Shown: in pieces, positions 18,557 through 25,923 of the stretch | Position numbering within the stretch: position 1 is the first letter of the stretch | Layout: every line of letters starts with the position of its first letter | NCBI RefSeq assembly: GCF_900129725.1 | Contig: NZ_FQWQ01000001.1 | Location: 186,001-250,000 of the forward strand | DNA from: Chryseolinea serpens | GTDB lineage: Bacteria; Bacteroidota; Bacteroidia; Cytophagales; Cyclobacteriaceae | Reading direction: 5' to 3' | DNA: 64,000 bases | Program-made: the position numbers and the translations under genes | Notes under the pieces: generated by a model | What the model was told of the DNA's origin: nothing | The model's database searches: none | The model's input: the letters and a program-made list of their open reading frames with translations, nothing else

Positions 18557-19801
18557 ATGCAACCAAAGATATTGCTCGTAGACGATCGCGAAGACAACCT
18601 GCTCTCCATCGAAACCATCTTGGCGCCCAGCGGCTACCAGTTTGTGAAGGCAAACTCGGGAAGGCAGGCGCTGAAGGTGCTGCTGAGTGAGTTTGACTTT
18701 GCCATGATCCTCATGGACGTGAAGATGCCCAACCTGAACGGCTTCGAAACGGCCGCCCTCATCTACGAGCGTGAAAAGCTGAAGCACATTCCTATCATTT
18801 TTATCACCGCCAACAACTATGGCGACGAGAACATGTTCAAGGGGTATCAGTCGGGGGCCATCGACTACATTTTCAAGCCCATCAATCCCGACGTGTTGCG
18901 CGCCAAGGTGGGGGTGCTCATCGAACTGTACCGGAAAAACCGGTTGTTGTTCGAACAGGAGCAGAAACTCATCACCATCAACCGTAACCTCGAGCGCGAG
19001 ATCAATGAACGCAAGGTGTCAGAGGAAAAGGTAAGGCAACTTAACCACAAGTTGCTGGAGAACATCGCCAACCTGGAGTCGGCCAACAAGGACCTGGAGC
19101 GGTTTGCGTTCATGGCGTCTCACGACTTGCAAGAGCCCTTGCGCAAGATCAGGATGTTCAGCGACCGGTTGTTCAGCAAATACCGCGACGTGCTCCACGA
19201 GGACGCCAAGATGGTGACCCGCATTCAGCAGGCAGCCGAACGCATGCAGGCCCTCATCGTCGACATCCTGGCGTTTTCAAAGATCTCCATCGACAAGTCC
19301 GCATTTGTGAACAGCGATCTGAACGTGGTGCTGACCGACTTGCTGGCCGAAATGGAAGAAGAAGTGCACGAAACCCACGCCAGGATCTCCATTGAACCGC
19401 TGCCTCCGCTGGTGGTGAGTCCGACCCTGATGCGGCCCTTGTTCCAGAACCTGATCAGCAATGCCTTGAAGTATCGAAAGAAGGATACGGAAGCCACCAT
19501 TCGCATTCGTTCCGAAGTGAGCGTGGGGGTGAACGACCGCGACAAGAACCTGGTGAATCGCTATTGCCGCATCTTTGTGGAGGACAACGGCATAGGCTTT
19601 GACCAAAAGTATGCCGAAGAGATCTTTGGGATGTTCAGGAGGCTACACAACAACGGCGACTATGCAGGCACGGGCGTGGGGCTGGCGCTTTGCAAAAAGA
19701 TAGCAGAATTGCACAACGGTTATATCTCCGCGCGCAGCAAAGTGAACGAAGGATCCACGTTCATCATTTCCCTTCCCATCCGGCAGGAGGAGGTGGGATG
19801 A
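18557..19801 (+). CDS. Receiver-histidine kinase (REC-HisKA-HATPase)
   Basis: A 414-residue soluble protein. The N-terminal receiver (residues 1-120) carries LLVDDRED, the phosphorylated Asp in LMDVKMPNLNG and Lys in FKPI. A coiled coil (about 125-175) leads to HisKA with the H-box MASHDLQEPLRKI and HATPase with LFQNLISNALKY, EDNGIGF and GTGVGLALCKKI. An N-terminal receiver driving a kinase fits a protein that takes phosphate from, or is modulated by, the poly-HAMP hybrid kinase encoded 9 bases upstream; the two are surely co-transcribed. Its stop abuts the stop of the opposing response regulator with no intergenic base. Confidence 0.93.
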   Translation: MQPKILLVDDREDNLLSIETILAPSGYQFVKANSGRQALKVLLSEFDFAMILMDVKMPNLNGFETAALIYEREKLKHIPIIFITANNYGDENMFKGYQSGAIDYIFKPINPDVLRAKVGVLIELYRKNRLLFEQEQKLITINRNLEREINERKVSEEKVRQLNHKLLENIANLESANKDLERFAFMASHDLQEPLRKIRMFSDRLFSKYRDVLHEDAKMVTRIQQAAERMQALIVDILAFSKISIDKSAFVNSDLNVVLTDLLAEMEEEVHETHARISIEPLPPLVVSPTLMRPLFQNLISNALKYRKKDTEATIRIRSEVSVGVNDRDKNLVNRYCRIFVEDNGIGFDQKYAEEIFGMFRRLHNNGDYAGTGVGLALCKKIAELHNGYISARSKVNEGSTFIISLPIRQEEVG

Positions 19802-20197
19802 TCACCAGCGTGTCGCCAATATTCTTTCCAGGGATTCGCAGAGGTCTGCAAATTTTGTGGGCTTGATCATATGATGGACCGCACCGGCTGCCGTGATCTC
19901 GGCAATATCGGCCTCCCCGAAGAAGGTGGAATACATGATGACGGGAATGCCGTCGAGGTGGGGCTGTTTTTTTATTTCTTGTAAAACCTGCTTGCCATTC
20001 AGACGGGGCATGTTCAGGTCGATGAATAAAAGATCGGGTTGGGCGGTGATGTCGTTGCTCAACAGGACAAGCGCTTCTTCGCCATTGTTTGCACAAAGGC
20101 AATGGACCGAAGTGTCTACTTCCTCAATAGCGTCCCTAAAAATTTCCTGGTCTTCCTTGTCGTCGTCGACCAGGAGGATAGTACGATAAAGACTCAT
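19802..20197 (-). CDS. Single-domain response regulator
   Basis: A 131-residue stand-alone receiver of the CheY type with no output domain. Acidic pocket LLVDDDKED, phospho-acceptor Asp in LFIDLNMPRLNG, Ser/Thr in VIMYSTFF, and Lys in IKPTKF. The sequence pattern matches the 'Rcp1-like' receivers that are common near phytochrome/receiver kinases in Bacteroidota. It is convergent with the receiver-kinase gene on its left, ending at the adjacent base. It probably acts as a phosphate shuttle among the soluble kinases of this island, which is inference from location. Confidence 0.92.
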   Translation of the reverse strand: MSLYRTILLVDDDKEDQEIFRDAIEEVDTSVHCLCANNGEEALVLLSNDITAQPDLLFIDLNMPRLNGKQVLQEIKKQPHLDGIPVIMYSTFFGEADIAEITAAGAVHHMIKPTKFADLCESLERILATRW

Positions 20198-20412
20198 GGA
20201 GCAAATGAGTTGAATCCGGAGAACAAGACAGTAAACAAGCCGAAAAAAGTTACAGGTCTAAAGATATACAAGAATCAAATTGCGCGCTGAAAAGGCCTTA
20301 TAATTATTCTTTGGACGGCTTTTGGAAACCGGAACCGGGTTCGGGATGGACAATGCCATTCCACAGCCGGTGGATACTATCGTATATACCGGGAGTGTCC
20401 TGCGGGTAACCG

Positions 20413-21528
20413 TCAGGAGAAATTCGGCATTTCAATAACGAAGGTCGTGCCTTTCCGGATCTCAGAGTTGATCACCACGGTGCCTTTCAGCTTGTCGACC
20501 GCCTCCTGCACGATATACAACCCCAGTCCGGCGCCGTCGTTGTTGTGCGTGGCCCGGAAGAACATATCGAACACCTTTGAAAGATAGGCCGGATCAATAC
20601 CGATGCCGTTGTCTTCGAATTCCATGTGGGCCTTGTCTTTGGTCACCGTGATGGCAATGCGCAAAAAGGGCTGCGCTTTCTGCTCGTCGTAATATTTGAT
20701 GGCGTTGGAAATGATGTTGTTGAAGATCACCGAAAGACGGTATTTATCCGAAAACAACGCATAGTCTTCTTTTACGTCGATCTCCTTCACAATGCGCGAC
20801 GAACCGGGCATGTACTGCATGCGTTCCAGGTTGTCGGTCACCAATTTGCGGATGTCTATTTTTTCGATGGTCAGGTCCTGGCGGGCATTGCGTGAATAGT
20901 CGAGGATCTCTTTGAGGGTGTCGTCCAGCTTGTTCATGCTGGTCTCCATCATGCCGAAATATTCGTTAAAAAAATTGCCGCGTTTTTCGTCCTCCATGCG
21001 GGCCAGGTTGATCAGCCCCAGCACCGAGCGCAACGGCGCGCGCAGGTTGTGCGACACGCTATAGACAAAACTATCCAGTTCCTTGTTGATCTTCATCAAC
21101 TCCTCATATTGCCGGCGCATGGCATCGTTGGCGACCATTTTCGCCGCCTCTGCTTCACGTTGCCGGACGGCGTTTATGATGGCCGACGGTAGCCGGGTTA
21201 GGTTGGACTTCAATACATAGTCGTCGGCGCCTTGCTTTAAGGTGTTCACCGCAAATTCTTCCGACACGGCGCCCGTCACCAGGATGAATGGGATTTTCAA
21301 CCCTGATTCCAGGTAGATGGCTAAGGCTTCTTGCGAATTGAATTGCGGCAGGGAATGGTCGGAGAGGATAACGTCTATCGGTTCAGTTTGCAGCGCGGTT
21401 ATGAATTGTTCCCGGTTGTCGACGCGTTTGGTCGAAAAATCAAGATGGGCATCAGTCAAAATGTATTCAATCAACTCCAGGTCATCTTCCATGTCTTCAA
21501 GGACAAGGATTCTTAAATTCTTTTTCAT
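20413..21528 (-). CDS. Receiver-histidine kinase (REC-HisKA-HATPase)
   Basis: A 371-residue soluble protein. The receiver begins MKKNLRILVLEDMEDDLELIEYIL, with Asp in ILSDHSLPQFNS and Lys in VLKSN. The linker helix (QREAEAAKMVANDAMRRQYEELMK) leads into HisKA with H-box VYSVSHNLRAPLRSVLG. The HATPase shows VIFNNIISNAIKYY, EDNGIGIDP and GAGLGLYIVQ. The architecture is the same as the gene at 18557 but sequence identity is visibly low, so this is not a recent duplicate. It is separated by 215 bases from the stand-alone receiver on the same strand. No sensor domain is present, so its input must be phosphotransfer or a partner protein. Confidence 0.93.
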   Translation of the reverse strand: MKKNLRILVLEDMEDDLELIEYILTDAHLDFSTKRVDNREQFITALQTEPIDVILSDHSLPQFNSQEALAIYLESGLKIPFILVTGAVSEEFAVNTLKQGADDYVLKSNLTRLPSAIINAVRQREAEAAKMVANDAMRRQYEELMKINKELDSFVYSVSHNLRAPLRSVLGLINLARMEDEKRGNFFNEYFGMMETSMNKLDDTLKEILDYSRNARQDLTIEKIDIRKLVTDNLERMQYMPGSSRIVKEIDVKEDYALFSDKYRLSVIFNNIISNAIKYYDEQKAQPFLRIAITVTKDKAHMEFEDNGIGIDPAYLSKVFDMFFRATHNNDGAGLGLYIVQEAVDKLKGTVVINSEIRKGTTFVIEMPNFS

Positions 21529-21839
21529 AAGAAAGTTGTAGGCGGTAAACCATTAACAATATCTGTTCCTAATTTATAACCCCCTTTTTGCCATTGGAAA
21601 TTGTGGAATCCCTGGGATGGATGAGTAAGTCTTTCCACAGAGTGCGTAAAAAAGAGCTAAAGCGTGGCCTAACGCCCCTGTTTTTTTTGGCTTGCCGAAT
21701 CAAAAACGAGCCTGTGCGCCGCGTCGCAAAGCCATTCTTTTGGACGGTGATTTCCAGGTAGAGGTGGTTTTCTTTTTTCGTGGAAAAGAATTAATAAACT
21801 GTATCCATTCGGGTGTATTTTCGTGTACTAAAGTGCAAT
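21529..21839. other. Intergenic region upstream of cydAB
   Basis: This is about 310 bases between divergent genes. TATTTTCG at 21816-21823, 16 bases before the cydA start, differs by one base from the Bacteroidota -7 element TAnnTTTG. I see no FNR/CRP-type dyad, no open frame worth calling and no RNA gene. Confidence 0.4.
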
Positions 21840-23165
21840 ATGGATGATCTACTCGCAGCGCGTTTACAAATGGCCTTGTCGCTGGGGTTTCATATTATCT
21901 ACGCCTGCATCGGCATGGTCATGCCCTTCTTCATGGCGGTAGCGCATTTCAAATGGATCACTACCGGTAACGATATTTACAAAAACATCACGAAAGCCTG
22001 GAGCAAAGGCGTCGCGATTTTTTTTGCCACCGGCGCGGTGTCGGGCACCATGCTTTCGTTTGAATTGGGATTGCTGTGGCCTGGATTCATGGAGCACGCC
22101 GGGCCCATTTTCGGCATGCCCTTCTCGCTGGAAGGCGTGGCCTTCTTCATTGAAGCCATTTTCCTGGGATTTTTTCTCTATGGCTGGGGCCGGTTCAACA
22201 CGTGGTTCCATTGGTTCACGGGCGTGATCGTGGGCGTGAGCGGGCTGGCCTCCGGCATTCTCGTGGTATCGGCAAATGCCTGGATGAATAGTCCTGCCGG
22301 TTTTGATTATGTCGATGGTCAATACCTGAACATCGATCCCATCAAGGCCATGTTCAACGACGCGTGGTTCACTCAAGCGCTGCACATGACGCTGGCCGCC
22401 ATAGCCGCTACCGGATTTGCTGTGGCCGGTGTACACGCCCTCATGATGTTGCGCCAGCGCAACATCGCTTTCCATCTGCACGCCTTCAAGATTGCGGCAA
22501 CGTTTGGCGGCGTCGCGGCATTGCTTCAGCCCCTCAGTGGTGACCTTTCTGCCAAGGATGTGGCCACCCGGCAGCCCGCCAAGCTGGCGGCCATGGAGGC
22601 GCACTACCACACCCAACGATCGGCACCGCTCGTTATCGGAGGCATCCCAAATTCCAAAACCAAAACAGTTGATTTCGCGATCGAGCTCCCCGGCATGCTC
22701 AGCTTCATGACCTATGGCAGCTTCGATGCCGAAGTGGCCGGTCTTGACAAGATCCCCGAAAGCGACCAACCGCCCGTGCCGGTGGTGCACTATGCATTCC
22801 AGATCATGGTGGGCATCGGCATGTTCCTGGTGCTGCTCGCGCTCACGGTGCTCATCGCGTTCCGCAAGCGCGCGTGGTTTCAGGAAAAATGGTTTCTCAC
22901 GCTCTTTGCCCTGGCCACCCCGTTGGGTTTTGTGGCCGTTGAAGCCGGATGGACCGTAACCGAAGTGGGCCGTCAACCCTGGATACTTCAGGGCATCCTG
23001 CGCACCAAAGACGCCGTCACCCCCATGCCCGGCATTGCGTGGACGTTCTACCTGTTCACGGCCGTTTACATCTCGCTCAGTTTCGTCATCGTTTTCCTGT
23101 TGAAGCGCCAGATCCAGATGGTGCCGCGCCTGTATGATGTCCAACCTTCAACAAAGGCGGCATGA
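21840..23165 (+). CDS. cydA: Cytochrome bd ubiquinol/menaquinol oxidase subunit I
   Basis: A 441-residue heme-binding subunit of the bd-type terminal oxidase, which reduces oxygen with quinol electrons in the inner membrane. The start at 21840 (MDDLLAARLQMALSLGFHII) places the conserved heme-ligand His at residue 18. Multiple membrane helices follow. The family signature GWTVTEVGRQPWILQGILRT is intact. The protein is shorter than E. coli CydA (about 520) because the quinol loop is short, as in the CIO-like/short-Q-loop group. cydB begins inside its stop codon (ATGA overlap at 23162-23165), which implies translational coupling. Confidence 0.95.
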   Translation: MDDLLAARLQMALSLGFHIIYACIGMVMPFFMAVAHFKWITTGNDIYKNITKAWSKGVAIFFATGAVSGTMLSFELGLLWPGFMEHAGPIFGMPFSLEGVAFFIEAIFLGFFLYGWGRFNTWFHWFTGVIVGVSGLASGILVVSANAWMNSPAGFDYVDGQYLNIDPIKAMFNDAWFTQALHMTLAAIAATGFAVAGVHALMMLRQRNIAFHLHAFKIAATFGGVAALLQPLSGDLSAKDVATRQPAKLAAMEAHYHTQRSAPLVIGGIPNSKTKTVDFAIELPGMLSFMTYGSFDAEVAGLDKIPESDQPPVPVVHYAFQIMVGIGMFLVLLALTVLIAFRKRAWFQEKWFLTLFALATPLGFVAVEAGWTVTEVGRQPWILQGILRTKDAVTPMPGIAWTFYLFTAVYISLSFVIVFLLKRQIQMVPRLYDVQPSTKAA

Positions 23166-24181
23166 ACTACGTCGTGATAACCTTTCTTTGGCTCTCGATA
23201 CTCCTTTACTTTGTATTGGGTGGCGCTGATTTTGGAGCAGGCATCATCGAGTTGTTCACCTCGTCGCACCAGGTTAGCCGCACGCGGCGCACGCTCTATC
23301 ACGCCATCGGGCCGATATGGGAGGCCAACCACATGTGGCTGATCATCGCCGTCGTGATCTTGTTTGTGGGTTTTCCGGTGATCTACACCCAACTATCCAT
23401 CTACCTGCACATCCCAATGTTGATCATGCTGCTGGGCATCACGGCACGCGGAACGGCATTCGTGTTCCGCCACTACGATGCCGTGCGCGACGAGATGCAG
23501 GAACTGTACAACCGCGTTTTTGTGTGGTCGAGTTTTGTCACGCCGCTCTTCCTGGGCATCATTGCCGGAAGCACCGTGTCGGGCCAGATCCAGCCCGACG
23601 CCAAGGATTTTCTGACGGCCTATGTCTATGGCTGGTTCAATTGGTTTTCCGTCGCCGTAGGCTTCTTCACGGTGGCGCTATGCGGATTCCTGGCCGCCGT
23701 ATACCTCATCGGCGAAGCCGAAGACGAACGCGACCGCAGGGAATTCATCCGCAAAGCGCGAAACGCCAACCTCATTGCCATCGCCTGCGGCGTGCTGGTG
23801 TTTGTGGCCGCAGAGATCGACAACGTGCCGCTCATGAAATGGGTGTTCAAGGATGCGGTAGGGTTGCTCGCCGTATCGGCCGCCACGGTATCGCTGATCG
23901 CACTTTGGGCCCTGATCAGAAGAAAAAGAAGACTCCTGCTCAGGCTGTTGGTATCGTTCCAGGTGACGATGATCCTGCTGGCCATCAGCTACGCCCATTT
24001 TCCAAATATTATCATCATGGCCAACGGCGAAAGCCTCTCCCTTTATGAATACGAGGCCCCGGCGAAAACGCTGGCAGCGTTGGGTTGGGCATTGCTGGTG
24101 GGGAGCTTGTTTATTTTGCCGGCGTTGTTTTACCTGTATTATAGTTTCCAGATAAAAAAGATGCGGCATTTTGAGGAGTAG
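23162..24181 (+). CDS. cydB: Cytochrome bd oxidase subunit II
   Basis: A 339-residue polytopic partner of CydA. The N-terminus MNYVVITFLWLSILLYFVLGGADFGAGIIELF is the classic CydB opening with the GGADFGAG motif, followed by GPIWEANHMWLI. About eight to nine membrane helices are visible. It overlaps cydA by four bases. No cydX-like small subunit or cydCD transporter follows; after the stop comes a 728-base region with hairpin repeats. The bd oxidase works at low oxygen tension and resists cyanide, nitric oxide and peroxide in studied species. Confidence 0.95.
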   Translation: MNYVVITFLWLSILLYFVLGGADFGAGIIELFTSSHQVSRTRRTLYHAIGPIWEANHMWLIIAVVILFVGFPVIYTQLSIYLHIPMLIMLLGITARGTAFVFRHYDAVRDEMQELYNRVFVWSSFVTPLFLGIIAGSTVSGQIQPDAKDFLTAYVYGWFNWFSVAVGFFTVALCGFLAAVYLIGEAEDERDRREFIRKARNANLIAIACGVLVFVAAEIDNVPLMKWVFKDAVGLLAVSAATVSLIALWALIRRKRRLLLRLLVSFQVTMILLAISYAHFPNIIIMANGESLSLYEYEAPAKTLAALGWALLVGSLFILPALFYLYYSFQIKKMRHFEE

Positions 24182-24324
24182 GGGATGGGTGCACTGAGGC
24201 ATGTGGTGATGAAAAATGCAATTTCACGCGGGGGCTATGCTTATTTGTTGCAATCACAAGCTTGTGCTTAGTTCTGAATCGGTTTACCGCGATTGTAAAC
24301 GGATTTCAGGACTAGACTAGCTAT

Positions 24325-24558
24325 GAGCCCGGAGGGCTCTTCTATCATAGCCCCCAGTGAAACTGGGGGTCGGCGAAATTGGGCATTTCAACCCTGAAAG
24401 GGTTACCTAGGCGTGACGCACAATTGGTGAAAGGAACACTAGAGGCGGCGAACGTCGAACACATCCCCCAGAAGAGGAAACCCCTCCGGGGTTGATCATT
24501 CGATTCACCGTAACCCCGGGTTTCACCCGGGGCTATAGTAGGGATGCCCTACGGGCAT
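24325..24558. repeat. Six tandem hairpins with 3-nt loops in mirror order
   Basis: The six hairpins are 24325-24339 (GAGCCC, loop GGA), 24351-24369 (CCCCCAGT, GAA), 24390-24404 (AACCCT, GAA), 24479-24493 (AACCCC, TCC), 24514-24532 (CCCCGGGT, TTC) and 24544-24558 (ATGCCC, TAC). All stems are perfect. The second three are the reverse-complement homologue of the first three, so the array is two facing copies of one module. Similar hairpin modules are, from memory, dispersed in many Bacteroidota genomes. They would be structured in RNA or single-stranded DNA. Confidence 0.85.
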
Positions 24559-24753
24559 TTATTGCAGAAGAAATGTAATCACTCAAGGTTTTTGCAGAAA
24601 CGGAACTTATCCTGGATACATTTTTAGTTTCTGTAAAAGACAAATATCGCCTCGTACATATGATGCAACGGCAAATCCCTCCAAGGTTCCTTTTGCGTTG
24701 TGCTTTGTCGATGACGACTTGAGCATGTGGTCGTTTTCTCAAGAGATCGTTCT

Positions 24754-24791
24754 AAAAAGGGCAGGCCACCTCTGGGGCGACCTTCTTTTTT
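24754..24791. terminator. Possible bidirectional terminator
   Basis: An A-run (24754-24758) and a T-run (24785-24791) flank an imperfect stem pairing AGGCCACC with GGGCGACCT, which has two mismatches. It could end transcripts arriving from either side. The call is weak because of the mismatches. Confidence 0.3.
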
Positions 24792-24909
24792 CAGGGCGTA
24801 TATAGGTATGGAGTTAACAATGGGTCTGGCATTTTTTTCTAACGATTGACTTTGTCATCGCCAGGTCCTCCTGCATATTCACTATCCATCCAAACTCAAC
24901 AATGAACCC

Positions 24910-25647
24910 TTAAGGATTCATCGCCAGCAAAGCTTCTGCGGGAGCGTTGCGGCTTAGGTCATAAATATAGGCCGTTTGGCCGACGTGGACCTCGTACGTA
25001 TTGCTTTCTATCGCGTGTATTAAGTCCGTTGCGACGGCTGCCGGCGGAATTCCGCGTTCGCCGCCGATTTCCTGGGAGAAGTCGGTGTTCACGAGAGGGG
25101 GCATCAGTTCAAAGACTTTCACGGGGGAGTTTTTGGCCAAGGCGATGCGCAGCGATTGGGTGTAGGAGTGGAGTGCTGCTTTGCTGGCGCCGTAAGTGGC
25201 TGTGCGATGATTTGGGGTGAGCGCTACAATGGACGATACGTTTACAATGGCGGCTTCATTTTGTTCTTTCAACAAAGGCAATACGGCTTCGTTGAAACGA
25301 ATAATCGACAGATAATTGGTCAGCATTTCTTCGCTGGCTTTTTCAAAGGTGCCTTGTCCTTCGGCAAGGTCAGCCAGGTAAGCACGTCCTGCGTTGTTGA
25401 TGACGATGTTGAGGGAGGGGAATTCGGCGTAGAGTTTTTTTACCAGTTGCTCTACGTCTTTGCCATTCGATACATCGGACACGATGCCTTGGGCGCCGGG
25501 GATTTGTGTAAGGGCTTTCTTTAATCGCGCTTCGTCTCTGCCGGTAACGATCACCTGGTTGCCTTTCGCGGCGAATTGTTTTGCAATCTCCAGGCCGATA
25601 CCCGCGGTGCCGCCGGTGATGAGGATGGTGTTTTTTGTTGTTTTCAT
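24910..25647 (-). CDS. Short-chain dehydrogenase/reductase (DltE-like SDR)
   Basis: A 245-residue classical SDR with TGGTAGIG at 11-18, NNAG at 84-87, Ser 138/139 and catalytic Y152/K156 in YGASK. The C-terminal region (FELMPPLVNTDFS, GIPPAAVATDLIHAI) matches the DltE-type SDR group widespread in Bacteroidota and Firmicutes. Its substrate is unknown. It stands alone. A 14-base dyad (ATACC/GGTAT) 65 bases upstream looks like a TetR-type operator, so it may respond to a small molecule; no regulator gene is adjacent. Confidence 0.9.
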   Translation of the reverse strand: MKTTKNTILITGGTAGIGLEIAKQFAAKGNQVIVTGRDEARLKKALTQIPGAQGIVSDVSNGKDVEQLVKKLYAEFPSLNIVINNAGRAYLADLAEGQGTFEKASEEMLTNYLSIIRFNEAVLPLLKEQNEAAIVNVSSIVALTPNHRTATYGASKAALHSYTQSLRIALAKNSPVKVFELMPPLVNTDFSQEIGGERGIPPAAVATDLIHAIESNTYEVHVGQTAYIYDLSRNAPAEALLAMNP

Positions 25648-25685
25648 GGGATGGTGCGTTGTTGGTTTCTTGTTTGATTTTCGTT

Positions 25686-25725
25686 TCCGCGAAAGCGGAT
25701 CTTATAAAAAAATACCAATCGGTAT
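25686..25725 (-). promoter_or_regulatory. Putative operator plus 5' leader hairpin for the SDR gene
   Basis: At 25712-25725 the plus strand reads ATACCAATCGGTAT, a 14-base dyad with one mismatched pair. At 25686-25699 TCCGC and GCGGA pair around GAAA, forming a small hairpin that would be in the SDR leader. On the minus strand TATTTTTT follows the dyad, resembling a -7 box, so a bound repressor would cover the promoter. The form resembles TetR-family sites. Confidence 0.4.
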
Positions 25726-25923
25726 ATTTCGTACTACACCGCCTCACCGAATTTAGTTTACGCCCGGTCCGATTTATTTTCAAACCCGGGATTTATTTTA
25801 GCCGGAGAAGATTGCCGGGAGCCGTTTAACCTCCCGGTCGCCCTGTTATGCTAATGTTAAGTCCATCGTGGCGTTTTCGGGGAACTTGTGTTACTTTCGG
25901 ACCTGTTAAACCCGACCAATGAT

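Larger units (their letters stand above)
24182..24909. other. Gene-free region after cydB
   Basis: This is about 728 bases with no gene I can support. The middle (24325-24558) is a mirror array of six hairpins, listed separately. The rest is ordinary intergenic sequence; a possible bidirectional terminator with A-run and T-run lies at 24754-24791. Confidence 0.6.

Noticed and set aside
24533-24742. Small minus-strand frame of 69 codons after the hairpin array
   Set aside because: Its C-terminal part is encoded by the hairpin repeat, no domain or signal, Arg/Ser-rich chance composition.
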